Shown here piece by piece: positions 18,353 through 27,389 of a stretch of 64,000 bases of DNA (the first letter of the stretch is position 1; each line of letters starts with the position of its first letter). The translations under genes and the position numbers were made by a program. Below the pieces are notes generated by a model. That model was not told where the DNA came from. It made no database searches and saw nothing but the letters and a program-made list of their open reading frames with translations. Source of the stretch: G963662905 sp963662905 (GTDB taxonomy: Bacteria > Bacteroidota > Bacteroidia > Bacteroidales > WRLA01); the NCBI GenBank assembly GCA_963662905.2, contig CAXXFD010000001.1:310001-374000 (forward strand), written 5' to 3'.

Positions 18353-18772
18353 ATGAAATTGTTTAAGTTTTTATTATTTATAGTTGGAATTCTTGTAAGT
18401 GTTAATTTAAGTGCTCAATCTGGAGGATTGGGTTCAACATCGATGTGTATAGTTAGGGTTCACAACCCAGAGTGCTGCCCTCCTGGCGGCGTTCTAAATG
18501 CTAATCATCCAATTCTTGGTGGGGCAAACGGAGGCAGTTGGACAGGTAATGGCATTATTAATGTTCATATTTGTTGGAGTTCTTTTCTGCCAGGAGCTCA
18601 TTCAACTCATTTTTACGCTCAAACACCAACTGTTGCGGCAGGAAATAATGTCGATTATGACTACTACTATTGTTATGGAGAAGCCGACCATGTTATTGGC
18701 TATGGTGTCAGTTTGGATCTGGATCTCTATATGGAATTCAGAACTATTATTGATCCCGCTATTACTGACTAA
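18353..18772 (+). CDS. small Cys-containing secreted protein, unknown
   Basis: A 139-residue protein with a clear signal peptide (MKLFKFLLFIVGILVSVNLSAQ). The mature part is rich in Gly, Tyr and Cys (CIVRVHNPECCPPGG, HICWSSFL, DYYYCYG), so disulfides are likely. I do not recognise the family. There is no T9SS sorting domain. It precedes the duplicated T9SS pair and shares their low GC content, which differs from the neighbouring housekeeping genes and suggests an acquired block. Confidence 0.6.
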   Translation: MKLFKFLLFIVGILVSVNLSAQSGGLGSTSMCIVRVHNPECCPPGGVLNANHPILGGANGGSWTGNGIINVHICWSSFLPGAHSTHFYAQTPTVAAGNNVDYDYYYCYGEADHVIGYGVSLDLDLYMEFRTIIDPAITD

Positions 18773-18790
18773 TTTTTAACGCTTGTGTAT

Positions 18791-18827
18791 ATGACCGCAT
18801 ATGATATTAGCAAATAATTGCGTTCAT
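18791..18827. promoter_or_regulatory. inverted repeat upstream of the first paralogue
   Basis: ATGACCGCA (18791-18799) and TGCGTTCAT (18819-18827) form a 9-bp inverted repeat with one mismatch, 14 bases before the start codon. The second paralogue has a perfect version. It could be an operator or the terminator of the preceding gene. Confidence 0.4.
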
Positions 18828-18840
18828 ATACTTTCCAAAA

Positions 18841-20349
18841 ATGAAAAAAATGAAAAAAAATATTCTGCTAACAAGCTGTTTCTTAATGGTGATAGTCCCG
18901 ATTAGCATATTTGCCCAGGGATTTAAAGGAGCGGGCACCGAGAAAATAAGAAGCGATAAAGGTTTAGATTTCTCAAACGATTACCTGAGTTATTGTCAGT
19001 CAAACAATGATACACTATGGCTGCCAACAAATCTAGATTATTATTTGTGGAATGGGACGGATTTACAACATGACGATCTGGCATATGTGTTAGACTACTA
19101 CAATAACGGGGCAATGAAAAGTTTAATAACCTACAATGCCAACACTCAGGATTCCACAATTAAGTTCGTTTATGAGTATGATCAGGACAACAAAAAAATT
19201 AGTGAAACAGGCTATGATTTCAGCAAAAACAGCATGGCATGGGTGCTTAGGTATAAAGCCCTTTTTTATTATGATCAATACAATCAAATAGACACAACCT
19301 TAGTGAAAGCCTGGGATCATAATCTCCAACTATTCAAAGACTCAATTGCACAGTCATATGTCCGAATCGACACATTTGATGTAGTGCAAGAAACGATATG
19401 TAAATACCTTGAGAATGGTTGGGATACTGTGTACTCTTATAAATGGGTGAATTACCGTAATTCAAATTTTGGATTAGATAGCACAATATCATTCATTTTT
19501 AATTCATTTGGTAACACATGGAATAATCATGGACGCATTGTATATCGATTAAATGATAAGAATGAACCCGAAGAATTCTATTGGTATAAATGGTCTGTTG
19601 ACACAAATGATCAATACTATTGGGAAAATGATTTTCACTATGTTGACGTCAAATGGGAGAACTTTAGAAAATCAATTTTTAATTATTATAGCAGGATTTC
19701 CAGTAGACACGTATATAGATGGTATAATAATTCATTCTATACATTCACTATTGACACTGTTCGCTATTTTGAGCATGGAGATACTGATATATATCAATAT
19801 ACACTATATTTCCCGGAAGGAGATACTATAGGTATTCCTTTTGTATGGAACAAATCATGTACTGATAATTATGCCAATGGAAAGAAAAGACGGTTTCGCC
19901 AGTTTAATAGAGAAGAATACAATCAGCCATTAAGGTTGTCCATTGACGATAGCATTACATATACTTACTATATGGGTTCATTGGAAGAGCTTTACAGAGT
20001 AGAATATGATACCGCAAAAAAAGTCTGGCATCCGGCAGCGAGGGCTCTATACTCTAATTTTGTGCCTTTTGTGAATACATCAACAGGTTTGCAGCAAATA
20101 AAGACAAACAATGAAAGGCTCATCATAAAACCCAACCCGGCCAACCAAAGTGTTTCCATTGAAAGCGATGGGGAAATTGAAAGCATTTCCATTTATTCCT
20201 TAGAGGGCCGGCTGGTTAAGGAATGGTCTGTCAGCAATCCGCAAAGCAGTATTATGCTTGATATAAACGACTTGCCGGGCGGAACATACATCATAGATGC
20301 AAACATTAGAAAAAAACACCGGGCCACGGCTAAATTAATGGTTCGATAG
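18841..20349 (+). CDS. T9SS-secreted protein, paralogue 1 of a tandem pair
   Basis: A 502-residue protein with a signal peptide (MKKMKKNILLTSCFLMVIVPISIFAQ), a Tyr/Trp/Asn-rich central region built of strand-like repeats (YNNGAMKSLITYN, FVYEYDQDNKKISE, FYYDQYNQIDT), and a T9SS type A sorting domain from about residue 425 (IIKPNPANQSVSIES ... LEGRLVKEW ... GTYIIDANI). The central repeats resemble YD/RHS-like or surface-antigen strands, but no family is recognised. It should be placed on the cell surface or secreted. Its near-identical copy follows directly. Confidence 0.85.
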   Translation: MKKMKKNILLTSCFLMVIVPISIFAQGFKGAGTEKIRSDKGLDFSNDYLSYCQSNNDTLWLPTNLDYYLWNGTDLQHDDLAYVLDYYNNGAMKSLITYNANTQDSTIKFVYEYDQDNKKISETGYDFSKNSMAWVLRYKALFYYDQYNQIDTTLVKAWDHNLQLFKDSIAQSYVRIDTFDVVQETICKYLENGWDTVYSYKWVNYRNSNFGLDSTISFIFNSFGNTWNNHGRIVYRLNDKNEPEEFYWYKWSVDTNDQYYWENDFHYVDVKWENFRKSIFNYYSRISSRHVYRWYNNSFYTFTIDTVRYFEHGDTDIYQYTLYFPEGDTIGIPFVWNKSCTDNYANGKKRRFRQFNREEYNQPLRLSIDDSITYTYYMGSLEELYRVEYDTAKKVWHPAARALYSNFVPFVNTSTGLQQIKTNNERLIIKPNPANQSVSIESDGEIESISIYSLEGRLVKEWSVSNPQSSIMLDINDLPGGTYIIDANIRKKHRATAKLMVR

Positions 20350-20385
20350 GTTTTTATAAAATACATTTTGGTTGTCAACTTATAT

Positions 20386-20422
20386 ATGGCCGCATATGAT
20401 ATAAGCAAATGATTGCGGCCAT
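20386..20422. promoter_or_regulatory. perfect inverted repeat upstream of the second paralogue
   Basis: ATGGCCGCA (20386-20394) and TGCGGCCAT (20414-20422) form a perfect 9-bp inverted repeat followed by TATACTTTTT. Mismatches to copy 1 are compensated on both arms (A-to-G on the left, TT-to-GG on the right), consistent with selection on a hairpin or a palindromic operator. It could also end the upstream transcript. Confidence 0.45.
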
Positions 20423-20435
20423 ATACTTTTTAAAA

Positions 20436-21947
20436 ATGAAAAAAATGAAAAAAAATCTTCTGCTAACAACAACCTGTTTCCTTATGGTGATAGTCCCGAT
20501 TAGCTTATTTGCCCAAGGATTTGAAGGGGCAGGCACCGGAAATATACGAAGCGATAAAGGTTTAGATTTCTCAAAAGATTACCTGAGTTATTGTCAGTCA
20601 AACAATGATACACTATGGCTGCCAACAAATCTAGATTATTATTTGTGGAATGGGACGGATTTACAACATAACGATCTGGCATATGTGTTAGGCTACTACA
20701 ATAACGGGGCAATGAAAAGTTTAATAACCTACAATACCATTACTCATGATTCCACAATTAAGTTCGTTTATGAGTATGATCAGGACAACAAAAAAATTAG
20801 TGAAAAAGGCTATGATTACAGCAAAAACAGTATGGCATGGGTGCTTAGGTATAAAGCCCTTTTTTATTACGATCAATACAATCAAATAGACACAACCTTA
20901 GTGAAAGCCTGGGATCATAATCTCCAACTATTTAAAGACTCAATTGCACAGTCATGTGTCCGAAACGACACATTTGATGTAATGCAAGAAACAATATGTA
21001 AATACCTTGAGAATGTTTGGGATACAGTGTACTCTTACAAATGGGTGAATTACCGTAATTCAAATTTTGGATTAGATAGCACAAGATCATTCATTTTTAA
21101 TTCATTTGGTAACACATGGAGTAATCATGCACGCATTGTATATCGATTAAATGATAAGAATGAACCCGAAGAATTCTATTGGTATAAATGGTCGGTTGAC
21201 ACAAATAATCAATACTATTGGGAAAATGATTTTCACTATGTTGACGTCAAATGGGATAGGTTTAGAAAATCAATTTTTAATTATTATAGCAGGATTTCCA
21301 GTAGATACGTATATAGATGGTATAATAATTCATTCTATACATTCACTATTGACACTGTTCACTATTTTGAGCATGGAGATACTGATATGTATCAATATAC
21401 ACTATATTTCCCGGAAGGAGATACTATTGGTATTCCTTTTTTATATCTCAAATCATGTACTGATAATTATGCCAATGGAAAGAAAAGACGGTTTCGCCAG
21501 TTTAATAGAGAAGAATACAATCAGCCATTAAGGTTGTCTATTGACGATAGCATTACATATACTTACTATATGGGTTCATTGGAAGAGCTTTACAGAGTAG
21601 AATATGATACCGCAAAAAAAGTGTGGCATCCGGCAGCGAGGGCTTTATACACTAATTTTGTGCCTTTTGTGAATACATCAACAGGTTTGCAGCAAATAAA
21701 GACAAACAATGAAAAGCTTATCATTAAGCCCAACCCGGCCAATCAAAGTGTTTCCATTGAAAGCAATGGGGAAATTGAAAGCATTTCCATTTATTCCTTA
21801 GAGGGCCGGCTGGTTAAGGAATGGTCGGTCAGCAATCCGCAAAGCAGTATCATGCTTGATATAAACGACTTGCCGGGCGGAACATACATCATAGATGCAA
21901 ACATCAGGAAAAAACACCGGGCCACGGCTAAATTAATGGTTCGATAG
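20436..21947 (+). CDS. T9SS-secreted protein, paralogue 2 of a tandem pair
   Basis: A 503-residue copy of the preceding protein, with the same signal peptide, Tyr-rich repeats and C-terminal sorting domain (PNPANQSVSIESNGE...). Differences are scattered (for example FEGAGTGNIR in place of FKGAGTEKIR; IPFLYLKSCT in place of IPFVWNKSCT). The frame is open nine codons further upstream, but the ATG at 20436 matches the start of copy 1 and begins the signal peptide. Followed by a terminator. Confidence 0.85.
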   Translation: MKKMKKNLLLTTTCFLMVIVPISLFAQGFEGAGTGNIRSDKGLDFSKDYLSYCQSNNDTLWLPTNLDYYLWNGTDLQHNDLAYVLGYYNNGAMKSLITYNTITHDSTIKFVYEYDQDNKKISEKGYDYSKNSMAWVLRYKALFYYDQYNQIDTTLVKAWDHNLQLFKDSIAQSCVRNDTFDVMQETICKYLENVWDTVYSYKWVNYRNSNFGLDSTRSFIFNSFGNTWSNHARIVYRLNDKNEPEEFYWYKWSVDTNNQYYWENDFHYVDVKWDRFRKSIFNYYSRISSRYVYRWYNNSFYTFTIDTVHYFEHGDTDMYQYTLYFPEGDTIGIPFLYLKSCTDNYANGKKRRFRQFNREEYNQPLRLSIDDSITYTYYMGSLEELYRVEYDTAKKVWHPAARALYTNFVPFVNTSTGLQQIKTNNEKLIIKPNPANQSVSIESNGEIESISIYSLEGRLVKEWSVSNPQSSIMLDINDLPGGTYIIDANIRKKHRATAKLMVR

Positions 21948-21972
21948 ATTTTAATAATACAGAGCAAAAAGA

Positions 21973-21999
21973 AAAGGCGCGGAGAAAACCTGCGCCTTT
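21973..21999. terminator. hairpin terminator between convergent genes
   Basis: AAAGGCGC (21973-21980) pairs with GCGCCTTT (21992-21999); a CTTT run follows on the plus strand and A-rich sequence precedes it, so it can act in both directions. Confidence 0.75.
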
Positions 22000-22019
22000 C
22001 TTTATAAATCAAAAATCAC

Positions 22020-23180
22020 TTATAATCTCGATTTCAGGATTTCTTCCACATCCTCTGCGCGAATATCGCCTGCGCCGCCAATAAATTCAAATCCACGGCT
22101 GCGGAAACGTTTCAGGATTTCATCAATGGTGTCTTCCATAATTCCGTAATCGCCCAAACGGGTTTTTACGCCCAATGCATTGAAAAACTCTTCGGTTTTC
22201 TGAATGGCCTGTTTGCATCGGCTTTCATCGTCACCATCAGTGATATTCCACACTGTTGAGGCACATTGCAGTAATTTCTCCTTACGCTTTTTCATGGTAA
22301 AATCGAGCACGCCCGGCATTACAATGGCCAAAGTTACGGCATGGTCGAGGCCATGAAGTGCTGTAAGCTCGTGTCCGATCATATGTGTGGCCCAGTCGCC
22401 AATAGTTCCGCAGCTCAGCAATCCGTTGAGCGCCAATGTTGCAGCCCACATAAGTTTTTCCCGGTTTTCATAAGCAGGTTCATCAGCTTGCATAGCTTTT
22501 GGCCCTTCAGCAATCAGGCTGCGCAGAATGCCTTCGGCCAGGCTGTCCTGAAGATCGGCTCCATTTTTATAAGTCAGGTACTGCTCCATGGTGTGCACAT
22601 AGCTGTCGATAATGCCATTGGCTACCTGTCGCTTTGGAAGGGTATAGGTATATTCCGGATCGAGAATGGAAAAAACCGGATACACCAGTTCAGAACCACG
22701 AGCCAGTTTTTCACGGGTTTCGGCTTTAGTTACCACGAAATTTCCGTTCATTTCCGAACCGGTAGCGGCAAGTGTAAGCACAGCGCCCAGCGGCACCGCC
22801 GATTTTATTGGCGCAGATTTACTCAGGATATCCCAGGGGTCATTACCTTCAAAATGTGCGGCGAGCGCTACAAATTTACTTCCGTCGATTACGGATCCGC
22901 CACCAACGGCAAGGATAAATTCGAGCTTTTCTTTTTTAATCAGCTCCACGGCTTTCATCAGCGTTTCAAAATGCGGATTTGGCTCAATGCCCCCAAATTC
23001 AAAATATTCAAAACCTTTCAGTTGTTCCACCACGGCATCATAAACGCCATTACGCTTGATGCTTCCTCCGCCATAGGTAATGAGGATACGTGCACCTTTG
23101 GGCAACATTTTGCCCATATTGCTGATTTGGCCTTTGCCAAAAGCAAGGCGCACCGGATTATAAAGCTGGAAGTTGTTCAT
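22020..23180 (-). CDS. yqhD: iron-containing alcohol dehydrogenase, YqhD/BDH type
   Basis: A 386-residue group III alcohol dehydrogenase. The NAD(P) site GGGSVIDGSK is near residues 95-104. The metal ligands lie in GIIDSYVHTMEQYL (Asp, His) and IGHELTALHGLDHAVTLAIVMPG (two His). It reduces aldehydes to alcohols with NADPH in relatives such as E. coli YqhD and butanol dehydrogenase. The start MNNFQLYNPVRLAFGKG is chosen because it aligns with the usual start of the family; 14 further upstream codons are open but look untranslated. Confidence 0.92.
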   Translation of the reverse strand: MNNFQLYNPVRLAFGKGQISNMGKMLPKGARILITYGGGSIKRNGVYDAVVEQLKGFEYFEFGGIEPNPHFETLMKAVELIKKEKLEFILAVGGGSVIDGSKFVALAAHFEGNDPWDILSKSAPIKSAVPLGAVLTLAATGSEMNGNFVVTKAETREKLARGSELVYPVFSILDPEYTYTLPKRQVANGIIDSYVHTMEQYLTYKNGADLQDSLAEGILRSLIAEGPKAMQADEPAYENREKLMWAATLALNGLLSCGTIGDWATHMIGHELTALHGLDHAVTLAIVMPGVLDFTMKKRKEKLLQCASTVWNITDGDDESRCKQAIQKTEEFFNALGVKTRLGDYGIMEDTIDEILKRFRSRGFEFIGGAGDIRAEDVEEILKSRL

Positions 23181-23322
23181 ATGTTTGTTTTTAAATGTTG
23201 TTGTTTGTGTTTGGCTATTCATTAAAAATACAGGAGAAAAACAATGGCATAAACATATTGTTCTCCAAAAAATAACCGCTTAAAAACATAAATATTGTTC
23301 TTTTGCAGCAGCACCAATCAAT

Positions 23323-23330
23323 TATCTTTG
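23323..23330 (+). promoter_or_regulatory. -7 promoter element for the MFS gene
   Basis: TATCTTTG ten bases before the ATG, with TTTTG at 23301-23305 as a possible -33 element. Confidence 0.5.
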
Positions 23331-23340
23331 CCATTAGCTT

Positions 23341-24612
23341 ATGCGTTTTCAAAAAGACAGGCAATATTATAAGTTCAGCCTTTATGGCTTTTTTAAGAAC
23401 CTCAGGTTTTTTGAGCCTTTCTATATCCTTTTTTTACTGGGTCGGGGTTTGAGCTATGTGGAAATCGGGAGCCTTTATACTTTGCGGGAAATCCTGAGAA
23501 ACATTTTTGAAATTCCGGCCGGAGCTTTTGCGGATGCTGTGGGACGAAGGCGGAGCATGCTGATGGCTTTCGTTTTGTATATCCTGAGCTTTCTGGTTTA
23601 TTATATCTCAAAATCTTACTGGGGTTTTGCGGCGGCTGTAGTTCTTTTTGCCTTTGCCGATGCATTCCGTTCGGGCACGCATAAAGCTATGATTTTGCAA
23701 TATCTGAAGATGAAAGGCTGGGAAGATCAAAAAATCAGTTATTACGGCCATACCCGTTCGTGGTCGCAGGCCGGATCGGCATTTTCGGCGCTCATTGCAG
23801 CACTTATCATTTTTATTACAGGCAATTATGATTTGATCTTCCTGTTTTCCATCATACCTTATCTCATCGACCTGATACTGCTCTATTCTTATCCGCCGGC
23901 ATTTGATGAGGGCAAAACGAATTTTAAATTTAGCGCCCTGAAAAAGAAATTCAAAGCTGTCGGAAAAGACTTTATCGTATCATTTAAACGCATGGAACTA
24001 CTGCGCGCCATGCTGAACCTCAGCGTTTATACAGGTTATTATAAAGCGATACGCGATTATCTGCAACCGCTTATCAAAAGCCTGGCAATTACTGCGCCCG
24101 TAGCATTTCTGGCCGGGTATGATGCCGGGAAAAAAACAGCTGCGATTATCGGGATTACCTATTTCGTTTTGTATATGCTCACTTCGCGTGCATCGCTTTA
24201 TTCGGGCAAAATTGCTTCCCGTTTCCGCAATGTCGGCATTCCGCTGAATATTTCCATACTGGCCGGGCTTGGAGCAGGCATAATTTCGGGTTTTCTGTAT
24301 TTGTCCGGTTTTAAACTGGCTGCAATTTTTGTTTATATGATTATCATGATTATGGAAAACATCCGCAAGCCCATGGGTATAAGCCATGTATCAGACAAAC
24401 TGGAAAAAGACATCATGGCTACTGCCTTATCGGCTGCCGGACAAACGGAAACGGTTGTTGCTGCTTTGCTGGCGCCATTGATTGGTTTTTTTGCCGACCT
24501 CTGGGGGCCGGGTACAGCCATTATTATTGTCTCCGGACTGATGTTGCTGTTGAGCCCTTTTTATTTGGCTGGGGAAAATCCAGATAAAAAAAGCCCGAAT
24601 AAACCGGGCTAA
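23341..24612 (+). CDS. MFS transporter
   Basis: A 423-residue protein with about twelve hydrophobic segments. The MFS motif A variant GAFADAVGRRRS is at residues 61-72, between segments 2 and 3; SYVEIGSLYTLREILRNIFEIPAG precedes it. The substrate is not shown; no multidrug-specific motif is obvious. The gene is monocistronic. Its last codons overlap a hairpin that reads as a terminator for the opposite strand. Confidence 0.85.
   Translation: MRFQKDRQYYKFSLYGFFKNLRFFEPFYILFLLGRGLSYVEIGSLYTLREILRNIFEIPAGAFADAVGRRRSMLMAFVLYILSFLVYYISKSYWGFAAAVVLFAFADAFRSGTHKAMILQYLKMKGWEDQKISYYGHTRSWSQAGSAFSALIAALIIFITGNYDLIFLFSIIPYLIDLILLYSYPPAFDEGKTNFKFSALKKKFKAVGKDFIVSFKRMELLRAMLNLSVYTGYYKAIRDYLQPLIKSLAITAPVAFLAGYDAGKKTAAIIGITYFVLYMLTSRASLYSGKIASRFRNVGIPLNISILAGLGAGIISGFLYLSGFKLAAIFVYMIIMIMENIRKPMGISHVSDKLEKDIMATALSAAGQTETVVAALLAPLIGFFADLWGPGTAIIIVSGLMLLLSPFYLAGENPDKKSPNKPG
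24586..24610 (-). terminator. terminator for the minus-strand permease, inside the MFS 3' end
   Basis: On the minus strand AGCCCG (complement of 24605-24610) and CGGGCT (complement of 24592-24597) form a stem followed by seven T (24586-24592). It lies in the last codons of the MFS gene and would stop transcripts coming from 24691-27117. Confidence 0.6.
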
Positions 24613-24630
24613 TCAAAATGTAAACTTTTT

Positions 24631-24678
24631 ATTCATCCGATGACTCATTCATCCGATGACTCCAAGTCATCGGATGAA
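24631..24678. repeat. tandem 16-bp repeat plus inverted copy
   Basis: ATTCATCCGATGACTC occurs twice back to back (24631-24646, 24647-24662) and its complement GTCATCGGATGAA follows at 24666-24678. The second copy and the inverted copy form a perfect 13-bp hairpin between two convergent genes. Confidence 0.7.
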
Positions 24679-24690
24679 TACTAAAACTGT

Positions 24691-27117
24691 TTACTCATAT
24701 TTCAATGCATCCACAGGCTTTGCCCTCGATGAATGATATACCTGATATCCAATAGCGAGGAAAATGACTACCAGCATCAATAGTGAGGGCAGAAGCACCA
24801 TCCAGAAATCGAAACTGATGCGGTAGGCAAAATTATCCAGCCAGCGGTTCATGATAAAGAAAGCAAGGGGGAAGGCAACAATTGCAGAGAGCAGGAAGAG
24901 CTTGATGTATTCAAAACTCAGCAGGCGCATAATCTTGCTTTCGCTGGCGCCATGCACTTTCCGGATGGCAATCTCGCGGGTACGCTGTAATGTAAAATAA
25001 AGCGCCAGGGCAAAGAGTCCCAAACTGGCCACAATAATGGCAAAAAAGGCAAACAAACCAAAAGTCTTTCCAAAACGTACATCATCTTTATATTGCTCAT
25101 CATAATGTTGATCCAGGAAATAATACTCAAAGAGGTTGCCCGGGAAAAAGGATTCATATTTTTCCTGAATCATTCCAATCAAAGCATGCATATCATTGGT
25201 TTTCAATTTTATGGAATAATTCTTCACATAACGAGGGTGACGGAAATGCACCAAAACAAGGGGAGCAAAATCTTCTTTGAGCGATTCCTGGTGATAATCC
25301 TCAAAAACGCCCACGCATTTCCCAACGCGATCCCAAAGGTCGTTCCTGATTTCCGTATTGATGACATCCTCAGGCTTGTCATGTCCCATCAGGCGCATGG
25401 CTGTTTCGCTGAGCATATAGGCAATACGGTCTTCCTGGATGTTCCGGTCAAAATTCCTTCCGCCAAGCAGTTTTAAATCGTAAAAGGGCACAAACTGATC
25501 GTTGGTGAAATTTGCACAAAGCGTCCTTGAACCCCTTTGATCCGGATCCTTAACATTGGAAAAGGGAAGCGTAAACCAAACTTCATCTCCCGGCACAAAG
25601 AAACTACCGCTGATTTTTTCTATTTCGCTCTCATTGAGCAGTTCATTTTGAAAGCCGGTAAGTTTTCGGAAAAATGTGGAATCGATGACCGATGGCGATT
25701 TAACGATCAATGTTTGTTCGGTTTCGATGCCCCGATCCTGTGAGCGCATAAAGTTCAACTGGCGGTAAACGGTCATGGTTCCGGTAATCAGCACCATTGT
25801 AATAACAAATTGTATTACAATCATCACCTTGCGGAAGCTAAAGCCACGGGATGAAGCTTTTTTCTTTAAACGGAAAATGCTGGAGGGCTCGAAAGATGAG
25901 ATTACAAATGCAGGATACAGGCCGGCCAGAATAGATCCGCAAAGCACTACCAGAGCAAAAATTACCCAGAACATCGGTTGCTGCCAGAGCGACAAAGTCA
26001 CTTCGAGTCCGGTGAATTCATTGAACCAGGGATATAAAACAGCGACCAGCAGCAAACCCAAAGCAACGGCAATCAAATTGATAATCAATGATTCGGCTAA
26101 AAACTGGGCCATCAGTTGCGGGCGTGTGGCGCCGCTTACCTTGCGCAGCCCCACTTCACGGGCACGTTCGAGCGAGCGCGATGTTGCCAAATTGATGTAG
26201 TTCAGCCAGGCAATCAACATAATCATCAGGCTAATGACCAGCAGGAAATAAACCGATTTATAGTTCCCGTTTTTCTCAGCTTCCCCCGGGAAATTGGAAT
26301 GCAAACGGATGCTCTCCAAAGGCTGGATAAAAAACTCCATGGCTTCATTCCTCTTGGCCAGTTCATCGCCAAGCCGCTTGTCGATCATCTGGTCAATTTT
26401 TTTGTCAAATTCTTCCATATCTGTGCCTTCCTGAAACACGAAATAGCAGAGCGGCACATCCATAAACCATTGCTGGTACATGGCATCGCCATAAACCCCA
26501 ACCATGGTTTCCCAACTGTAGAGCAGTTCAAAATTTAGGTGAGAAGGCCGCGCATCTTTTTTGAAAACACCGGTAACCATCATGGGGATACGGTTATTCC
26601 ACAGCAAGCTTTTCCCGATGGGGTCTTCATCTCCGAAAAAGCGCTGCGCCAGTTCTTCCGAAAGCACAACAGCATTGCGCTCTTTCAGGCAGCTTTCGGC
26701 ATCTCCTTTTACCAGTTCATGGTCGAACATCTTAAAAAAGGAAGGCGTGGAGTAAAAAGCCTTGCCATCAATACGGTATTTTTTCTCGTCCTTACCAAGC
26801 AATCCTTCCAATTGAAAATTGCTTAAGCCTGTAAAATCAAGCACCTCCGGATAGTTGTCTTGCAGCTCATAGGGAAAGGCAGCCGGCGCAGTGGCCATTT
26901 CTTCGGCGAGTTCGCCCTGACTGTACCGGTCGAGCCGGATGCGGTAGATCTGATCCGATTTTTCGTGCCAGTCGTCATAAGAAAGCTCACGCCAGGAATA
27001 TTGAAAAATCAAAAGACTGGCAGCAATTCCAAGTGCCAGTCCGAAAATATTGATGAAGGTGAAAAATTTGTGCTTCAGAAAACTTCGCACGGACAGTTTG
27101 ATATAGGTCTGGAGCAT
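24691..27117 (-). CDS. FtsX/MacB-like ABC transporter permease
   Basis: An 808-residue membrane protein with the duplicated architecture of large MacB/FtsX-type permeases: N-terminal membrane helix (about 20-40), periplasmic MacB-like domain (about 45-285), three helices with LARAREVGLRKVSGATR-like motif (about 290-420), then the same plan repeated (helix about 435-455, second periplasmic domain, three C-terminal helices with REIAIRKVHGASESKI). Such proteins couple with an ATPase to move or sense molecules such as peptides at the envelope. No ATPase gene is in the window. A sigma-54-like promoter lies upstream, suggesting control by an NtrC-type activator. Confidence 0.88.
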   Translation of the reverse strand: MLQTYIKLSVRSFLKHKFFTFINIFGLALGIAASLLIFQYSWRELSYDDWHEKSDQIYRIRLDRYSQGELAEEMATAPAAFPYELQDNYPEVLDFTGLSNFQLEGLLGKDEKKYRIDGKAFYSTPSFFKMFDHELVKGDAESCLKERNAVVLSEELAQRFFGDEDPIGKSLLWNNRIPMMVTGVFKKDARPSHLNFELLYSWETMVGVYGDAMYQQWFMDVPLCYFVFQEGTDMEEFDKKIDQMIDKRLGDELAKRNEAMEFFIQPLESIRLHSNFPGEAEKNGNYKSVYFLLVISLMIMLIAWLNYINLATSRSLERAREVGLRKVSGATRPQLMAQFLAESLIINLIAVALGLLLVAVLYPWFNEFTGLEVTLSLWQQPMFWVIFALVVLCGSILAGLYPAFVISSFEPSSIFRLKKKASSRGFSFRKVMIVIQFVITMVLITGTMTVYRQLNFMRSQDRGIETEQTLIVKSPSVIDSTFFRKLTGFQNELLNESEIEKISGSFFVPGDEVWFTLPFSNVKDPDQRGSRTLCANFTNDQFVPFYDLKLLGGRNFDRNIQEDRIAYMLSETAMRLMGHDKPEDVINTEIRNDLWDRVGKCVGVFEDYHQESLKEDFAPLVLVHFRHPRYVKNYSIKLKTNDMHALIGMIQEKYESFFPGNLFEYYFLDQHYDEQYKDDVRFGKTFGLFAFFAIIVASLGLFALALYFTLQRTREIAIRKVHGASESKIMRLLSFEYIKLFLLSAIVAFPLAFFIMNRWLDNFAYRISFDFWMVLLPSLLMLVVIFLAIGYQVYHSSRAKPVDALKYE

Positions 27118-27151
27118 AAGAAAAAAATTTTGGGGTTAGTTAGGCCAAACG

Positions 27152-27167
27152 TTCAATTCTAATGCCA
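27152..27167 (-). promoter_or_regulatory. sigma-54-like promoter of the permease gene
   Basis: The minus strand reads TGGCATTAGAATTGAA, close to the -24/-12 consensus TGGCACGN4TTGCA (GGCA and TTG match; spacing exact). The permease ATG is 35 bases downstream. The remainder of the gap to 27389 is AT-rich without other recognised signals. Confidence 0.45.
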
Positions 27168-27389
27168 TTCTTATAAGGTGTTGAATTACAATAATATATG
27201 TATTCACAAGCTCTGTAAGCATGAAATATTGGTAATTTTTTCAAACGGACTGTCTGATTCCGAACACTTTGCAAGGAAAAAACAAAAAGAGGGCAAATCA
27301 AGCAATCGGGCAATTATTTACATGTTTTTTTAACGTCACTGAAACCTTGCATTTGGTTTTTTCGTACATTTATCTAAAAATCAACAATT

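Larger units (their letters stand above)
18783..21960 (+). repeat. tandem duplication of a ~1.6-kb gene unit
   Basis: Two near-identical units lie head to tail, roughly 18783-20370 and 20378-21960. Each includes the upstream inverted repeat (GACCGCATATGATATTAGC versus GGCCGCATATGATATAAGC), the whole T9SS gene and the sequence just after the stop. By eye the proteins differ at a few percent of positions, with both synonymous and amino-acid changes. Confidence 0.9.

Noticed and set aside
22341..23225. 294-codon ORF antisense to the alcohol dehydrogenase gene
   Set aside because: Long only because the opposite strand codes with high GC codons; the yqhD frame has all metal ligands.
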